This document shows, piece after piece, positions 59,675 to 64,000 of a stretch of 64,000 nucleotides of DNA. The stretch's first letter is position 1; each line of letters starts with the position of its first letter. The position numbers and the translations under genes were made by a program. The stretch spans positions 212,077-276,076 of the forward strand of contig NZ_JACIBY010000010.1 of assembly GCF_014195535.1 (NCBI RefSeq). The letters run 5' to 3'. Below the pieces are notes generated by a model. It saw only the letters and a program-made list of their open reading frames with translations. It was not told the origin of the DNA and did not search any database. The stretch is from Runella defluvii (GTDB lineage: Bacteria; Bacteroidota; Bacteroidia; Cytophagales; Spirosomataceae).

Positions 59675-62600
59675 ATGTTAAACACTTTGATAAAATTCTC
59701 GCTAAACAATCGGCTGATTGTATTGGCGTTTGCGGGGATATTGTTGGTAGGAGGGGCCTACACGGCGATTCGACTGCCCATTGATGTATTGCCCGACCTG
59801 AACCGTGCCCGCGTGACGATATTCTTGGAATCCAACGGCTTAGCTCCCGAAGAAATAGAAACTCAAGTTGTATTACCCGTCGAAACCGCCCTCAATGGCG
59901 CACCTGGAGTAGAGTCGGTGCGAAGTAGTTCGGCGATTGGCTTGGGGATGGTCTATGTGGAGTTTGACTGGAATACCGAAATTTACCGAGCACGGCAGTT
60001 GGTGGCCGAAAAGCTCCAAACCGTGACCTTACCCAACGGAATTAAGCCGATTATGGGGCCTATTTCGTCGGTAATGGGACAGTTTATGTACGTTGGAATG
60101 AGCGCAGACAGTACTTCGCCTGCCGAACTTCGAACCTTGGCCGATTTTACCGTTCGGCGTCGATTGTTGACTATCAAAGGAGTGTCACAAGTGATTCCGA
60201 TTGGGGGAGACCGTTTGCAGTACCAAGTGCAAGTATCGAGTAGTAAGCTCAAACAATTTGGCGTAGGACTCGACGAATTGGAAAAAGCATTGTCGCTTTC
60301 ATCGCGCAATACCACGGGGAATTTTTACTACGAATACGGTTCGGAAGTCTTGATCCGAAACGTAGGGCGGGCGGAATCGCTGGACGATTTGGCCAATACG
60401 GTCGTAACCAGCCGACATGGCCAGCCTGTGTTACTCAAACAAGTGGCCGACGTAAAATTTGGAGCGGCTTTTAAGCGAGGTGACGGAAGCATCAACGGAA
60501 AGCCTGCGGTGATTATGGCGGTAGAAAAACAGCCAGGTGCCAATACCGTAGCCTTGACCGATGAGGTAGAAAAAGCCTGCCTAGAACTTCGGCCTGCGTT
60601 GCCGCGTGATGTGTCGTTGAACCCGAAGATTTTTCAGCAAAAATCATTCATCGAAAACTCCATCCACAACGTCACCGAAGCATTGCGGGATGGGTTTATA
60701 TTGGTGGTGGTGATTTTATTCCTGTTTTTGATGAATCTCCGTACGACGGTTATTACGCTGACTGCCATTCCGCTGTCTTTGGTGATGACGGCCATTATTT
60801 TTCAATTGTTTGATATTTCTATCAATACCCTGACGTTGGGCGGGCTGGCCATTGCCATCGGTGAGTTGGTCGATGACGCCATTGTCGATGTTGAGAATGT
60901 CTTTCGGCGTTTGAAAGAAAACCAAGCCGCAGGCAATCCCAAATCAACGCTTCGGGTAGTATATGAAGCCAGTTCCGAAGTGCGCAATTCGATTGTCTAT
61001 GCTACCATCATTGTGGTTCTCGTATTTGTGCCTTTGTTCTTTATGGAAGGCGTCGAAGGGCGGATTTTTGCGCCGTTAGGTTTGGCTTACATCACTTCGA
61101 TTATTGCTTCATTGCTGGTGTCGCTTACCGTTACGCCTGTGTTGTGTAGTTTTTTGTTGAAAGGCAAAGAGGCAAAAAGCAAGGGACAAAAGGGCGAGGA
61201 GCAAGATACTGTGATGGTGCGGTGGCTTAAAAAGCAGGATATGAGGCTGTTGCAGTGGGCATTGCAGCGTCCCAAGGCTATTCTAGTTACGGCTATTTTG
61301 TTGATTATGGCTTCGGTTGGTACGCTTCCTTTTTTAGGAACGGAGTTTTTGCCACCTTTCAACGAAGGCTCGTTTACCATTAACCTTATTGCTCCTCCTG
61401 GAACTTCGTTGGAGGAGTCGAATCGGTTGGGGACGTTGGCCGAAAAACGCATGTTGGAAGTCCCCGAGGTAGAATATGCCAGTCGCCGCACGGGGCGAGC
61501 CGAACTCGACGAGCACGTCGAGCCTGTCAGCCGTTCCGAAATTGAAGTAGAATTAAAACCCGATACCAAGCGAAGTCGGGATGAAATCATCGCTGAAATT
61601 CGAGAGAAACTGTCGGTGATGAAGGGCGTTACCATTGGCGTGGGACAGCCTATTTCGCACCGAATTGAGCACTTGCTTTCGGGAGTGCAGGCGCAAATAG
61701 CGCTTAAACTCTATGGAAACGATTTAGCCGAACTTCGTACCACCGCAGGACAAATCAAAAATGTGATGCAAGGCGTTGAGGGGGTGGTGGACTTGAGTAT
61801 CGAGCGCCAAGTGATGGTGCCTCAGTTGCAGATTCGTATCAAACGCGATGCGCTCCAACGTTTTGGATTGCAGGCTGGAAAAGTGGCAGAAGAGCTAGAG
61901 GTGTTTTACAACGGAAAAGTAACGGGACAGATGTACGACGGACAGAAAACGTTTGATATTCTCATTCGTGCCAACGAACACGAACGTTCAAACCTTGAAG
62001 CCATTCGCAGTACTCAAATCAGTACTCCCGACGGGACACTGGTGCCTTTGGAACAGATTGCTGACATCGAACAAACCGTAACCGTCAACCAAGTGATGCA
62101 CGAAAATACGCAGCGGCGCATGGTGATTTCGGCCAATGTTCAAGAACGAGATTTGGGGAGTACCGTCGAAGAAATAAAAAAGCAAGTAGGCAAGTTGCAA
62201 CTTCCACAAGGTACGTATGTCGTTTATTCCGGACTGATTGAGAGCCAAGAGTCGGCGACACAATTGATTGGCTTACTGAGTCTTATTTCGATTGTTAGTA
62301 TTTTCTTGGTACTTTTTACCCATTTCAAATCAAGCCGTATTGTGCTTCAAATCATGCTCAATGTCCCTTTGGCACTGGTGGGGAGTGTAGTGGCGGTGTT
62401 GCTTTCAGGAGGGGTATTTTCGGTAGCAACGTTGGTGGGTTTTATTACCCTAACGGGAATCGCAAGCCGTAACGGTATCATGATGATTTCGCATTACATC
62501 CACCTTGTCGAGCACGAAGGTGAGCATTTTGGAAAAGAAATGATTATCCGCGGATCGCTCGAACGCCTCGTTCCAGTGCTGATGACGGCCTTGGTGGCAG

Positions 62601-62800
62601 CCCTAGCGCTCATTCCCCTTACCCTCGATTCCCAAGCCGCAGGGAAAGAAATTCTTTACCCTGTGGCGACGGTGATTTTGGGAGGGTTAATATCTAGTAC
62701 GTTACTTGATATGGTAGTGACCCCCGTTGTGTTTTATGTTTTTGGACAAAAAGCCCTTGATACTTATTTCAAAGAGAAAAATAAGGTTCGGGAGTTTTAA
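59675..62800 (+). CDS. CusA/CzcA-family heavy-metal efflux RND pump
   Basis: 1041-aa proton-driven inner-membrane exporter of the HME-RND class. 'FSLNNRLIVLAFAGILLVGG' start, 'DVLPDLNRARVTIFLE', TM4 'LAIAIGELVDDAIVDVENVF' with the acidic proton-relay residues, and 'GFITLTGIASRNGIMMISHYIHL' in the second half are clear. Metal specificity (Cu/Ag or Zn/Co/Ni) is not decided by eye. An extra Lys/Glu/Gly-rich loop (~residues 496-511) corresponds to a GGCAA-type repeat in the DNA. Works with the TolC-like channel and His-rich adaptor upstream. Its 3' end overlaps the higA stop. Confidence 0.94.
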   Translation: MLNTLIKFSLNNRLIVLAFAGILLVGGAYTAIRLPIDVLPDLNRARVTIFLESNGLAPEEIETQVVLPVETALNGAPGVESVRSSSAIGLGMVYVEFDWNTEIYRARQLVAEKLQTVTLPNGIKPIMGPISSVMGQFMYVGMSADSTSPAELRTLADFTVRRRLLTIKGVSQVIPIGGDRLQYQVQVSSSKLKQFGVGLDELEKALSLSSRNTTGNFYYEYGSEVLIRNVGRAESLDDLANTVVTSRHGQPVLLKQVADVKFGAAFKRGDGSINGKPAVIMAVEKQPGANTVALTDEVEKACLELRPALPRDVSLNPKIFQQKSFIENSIHNVTEALRDGFILVVVILFLFLMNLRTTVITLTAIPLSLVMTAIIFQLFDISINTLTLGGLAIAIGELVDDAIVDVENVFRRLKENQAAGNPKSTLRVVYEASSEVRNSIVYATIIVVLVFVPLFFMEGVEGRIFAPLGLAYITSIIASLLVSLTVTPVLCSFLLKGKEAKSKGQKGEEQDTVMVRWLKKQDMRLLQWALQRPKAILVTAILLIMASVGTLPFLGTEFLPPFNEGSFTINLIAPPGTSLEESNRLGTLAEKRMLEVPEVEYASRRTGRAELDEHVEPVSRSEIEVELKPDTKRSRDEIIAEIREKLSVMKGVTIGVGQPISHRIEHLLSGVQAQIALKLYGNDLAELRTTAGQIKNVMQGVEGVVDLSIERQVMVPQLQIRIKRDALQRFGLQAGKVAEELEVFYNGKVTGQMYDGQKTFDILIRANEHERSNLEAIRSTQISTPDGTLVPLEQIADIEQTVTVNQVMHENTQRRMVISANVQERDLGSTVEEIKKQVGKLQLPQGTYVVYSGLIESQESATQLIGLLSLISIVSIFLVLFTHFKSSRIVLQIMLNVPLALVGSVVAVLLSGGVFSVATLVGFITLTGIASRNGIMMISHYIHLVEHEGEHFGKEMIIRGSLERLVPVLMTALVAALALIPLTLDSQAAGKEILYPVATVILGGLISSTLLDMVVTPVVFYVFGQKALDTYFKEKNKVREF
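61160..61205 (+). repeat. GGCAA-type repeat inside the pump coding sequence
   Basis: AAGGCAAAGAGGCAAAAAGC followed by similar units, in frame, encoding 'KGKEAKSKGQKGEEQ' at a loop after a membrane segment. Confidence 0.7.
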
Positions 62801-63192
62801 GCATGTTCTAAAATAAACGCAGGGTCGATGGCTAATTTTTGATAAAGTCGTTTAGCTAAATCCATGTTGACTTTACGCTTGCCCGTCATCACTTCTGAGA
62901 GTCGGGTAGGCGTGATGTCAAGTAGTGCTGCTAAGTCTTTTTGTTTCAATTTTAACTGAAACATTTTTAAACTCAGCATGTCAGAAAGTGTTTGAGGGGT
63001 AGGAATTTGTAAAGGCATGATTGGGATAGCGTCTTCGTAAGCTTCTGCTTGTAAAGATAGATTTCGGAGACGTTCTGTTTCTTCAGGAGAAAGGCTTGTA
63101 AAACCTTCATTATGAGTAGCTTTTTGTAAAAACGTCTCAATTTCAGCCATTACTTGCTTGTATTCAGCTTCGGTTTTTAGTGGGGAAGTCAT
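62797..63192 (-). CDS. higA: HigA-type antitoxin, XRE helix-turn-helix
   Basis: 131 aa. The C-terminal HTH reads 'MFQLKLKQKDLAALLDITPTRLSEVMTGKRKV'-like (segments 'KQKDLAALLDITPTRLSEV' and 'GKRKVNMDLAKRLYQKL'), typical of HigA. The N-terminal helical half probably binds the toxin. Should repress its own operon. 3 bp after higB; stop overlaps the pump gene stop on the other strand. Confidence 0.87.
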   Translation of the reverse strand: MTSPLKTEAEYKQVMAEIETFLQKATHNEGFTSLSPEETERLRNLSLQAEAYEDAIPIMPLQIPTPQTLSDMLSLKMFQLKLKQKDLAALLDITPTRLSEVMTGKRKVNMDLAKRLYQKLAIDPAFILEHA

Positions 63193-63195
63193 TGT

Positions 63196-63489
63196 TTAAA
63201 TAGTGGTTGAGTCAATTTTGTCGTATTCTGCGTGAGTTCCTATGAAACGAATAAATACTGTACGAATGTCTAAAAAAATCATTGTTACTAGGCGATAACG
63301 ATTGCCTTTTATGTTAAAAACAAATCGCTCATTGCCCACATAGTCAACTGAATTAAAAGTTTGTTTTATGTCAGTAAAATTTGACCAGTTTGCTTCTGAG
63401 ACAGTAGCAAACCAATCATTAAGCGCATCGTTTGCATCAGCGTGCTTTAGTCCAAACTCACGAATGATTGTTTTTGAAATGATGACCAA
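63196..63489 (-). CDS. higB: HigB-type mRNA interferase toxin
   Basis: 97-aa RelE-superfamily toxin that would cleave mRNA on the ribosome. 'WFATVSEANWSNFTDIKQTF', 'NERFVFNIKGNRYRLVTMI' and 'VFIRFIGTHAEYDKID' match HigB. Toxin-first gene order is typical of higBA. Likely promoter lies in the A/T-rich 63490-63540. Confidence 0.9.
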   Translation of the reverse strand: MVIISKTIIREFGLKHADANDALNDWFATVSEANWSNFTDIKQTFNSVDYVGNERFVFNIKGNRYRLVTMIFLDIRTVFIRFIGTHAEYDKIDSTTI

Positions 63490-63630
63490 TTGCGTTTTTG
63501 CTTTGGGTTATAAAAATACAAAAAACAAAATTAAATAATCAAAATCAAAATTTTTCTTTTTTGCCAAACCCACCCATCACCCAAATTCAACACTTACCTG
63601 ACTTTCCCAAGAACGTGTTTTATGAAAATT

Positions 63631-63670
63631 TAGCGTAAAACCCCAATCTTTAGAATGGGGATGTAAGCGA
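63631..63670. mobile_element. subterminal hairpin of an IS200/IS605-family element
   Basis: CCCCA (63641-63645) and TGGGG (63656-63660), helped by TCT/AGA pairing, form a short stem just beyond the tnpA stop. Y1 transposases recognise such hairpins at element ends. The exact boundary is not determined; the 63490-63640 stretch is A/T-rich and shows no gene. Confidence 0.55.
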
Positions 63671-63712
63671 TAATATACCGAAGGATATTTAGGTTTGTGC
63701 GAAGGCGATTCA

Positions 63713-64000
63713 TTAGCGCGCCTTTTGATTCTCAATATACTTCGTAATAGCCGAGGCTGAAATACTTCCGATTGATTCGCAATAGTAAGAACGTGTCCAC
63801 AAAGAGGGTAGTCGGCTTTTTAAGTAAGGAAACTCTTTTCTTAATTCAAAAGAAGAACGTCCCTTCATTCTGGCTACAATATTGGCAGGGCTATCCATGG
63901 GAGTCGCCTTTACAAATACGTGGATATGGTCGGGCATTACGTCTAAAGTGGCAATTTCCCAATCATTCTCTATTGCCACTTGCCGAATGATTTCTTTAAG
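63713..64000 (-). CDS. tnpA: IS200/IS605-family transposase TnpA (5' end outside the window)
   Basis: Reads in frame to the window edge, so the N-terminal part is missing. Seen: 'LKEIIRQV' continuing to 'LDVMPDHIHVFVKA' with the HUH metal motif (HIH), 'MKGRSSFELRKEFP', and the catalytic Tyr in 'ITKYIENQ' (YxxxQ). This Y1 enzyme moves single-stranded DNA with hairpin ends. tnpB, if present, would be divergent beyond 64000. Confidence 0.9.
   Translation of the reverse strand, partial: LKEIIRQVAIENDWEIATLDVMPDHIHVFVKATPMDSPANIVARMKGRSSFELRKEFPYLKSRLPSLWTRSYYCESIGSISASAITKYIENQKAR

Overview
The window looks like chromosomal DNA of a Bacteroidetes bacterium, most likely Cytophagales. The signs are promoter-like TAnnTTTG boxes in place of E. 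coli-type -10 boxes, few Shine-Dalgarno sequences, a PorP/SprF-type type IX secretion (T9SS) membrane protein, two secreted proteases with T9SS C-terminal sorting domains, a fused SecDF, a hybrid propeller-sensor kinase, and zinc-independent forms of S14, L36 and L31. No rRNA, tRNA or CRISPR array was seen. Genus is not assignable from sequence alone.

Layout. 1-12.3 kb holds a PorP/SprF fragment, an unknown lipoprotein, a quinone-reductase-like enzyme, rlmN, an acyltransferase-like membrane protein, a YjdI-CDGSH iron-sulfur fusion, prfA, a propeller histidine kinase with its LuxR-type regulator, and a CotH-kinase lipoprotein. 12.3-29 kb holds an outer-membrane barrel gene, then the S10-spc-alpha ribosomal cluster from rplC to rplQ, including secY, map, infA, rpmD and rpmJ. 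rpsJ is absent from the head of the cluster. The cluster carries internal promoter candidates and several strong intergenic hairpins and terminators, so it is probably several overlapping transcription units. 29-47.5 kb holds carA, a Tat-exported carboxylesterase, a bile-acid:Na+ symporter homologue, an SDR, rpmE2 (L31B), a molybdopterin oxidoreductase, two paralogous S8 proteases in tandem, a YheT-like hydrolase, mobA, another hydrolase and xylB. 47.5-54 kb holds secDF, a small secreted protein, a frameshifted acetoacetate-decarboxylase-like gene, a lipoprotein and accC.

54-64 kb is the accessory part. It has a tandem array of hairpin-rich ~155 bp repeats, a DoxX gene, and a heavy-metal efflux cluster (HYC_CC_PP-like protein, TolC-like channel, His-rich adaptor, CusA/CzcA pump). 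Degenerate GGCAA-type repeats pepper this cluster. A four-helix-bundle (S23/IVS family) gene sits between the adaptor and pump genes, flanked by such repeats in opposite orientations. The same repeat meets head to head without a gene at 55.7 kb, and a short stretch lies in frame inside the pump gene. A HigBA toxin-antitoxin pair and the edge of an IS200/IS605 element close the window.

The most novel-looking signals are the S23 cassette with inverted repeat arms, the 54-kb hairpin array, and a possible small RNA or attenuator upstream of rplC. All structural RNA calls are from eye-read complementarity; no folding or database search was run.
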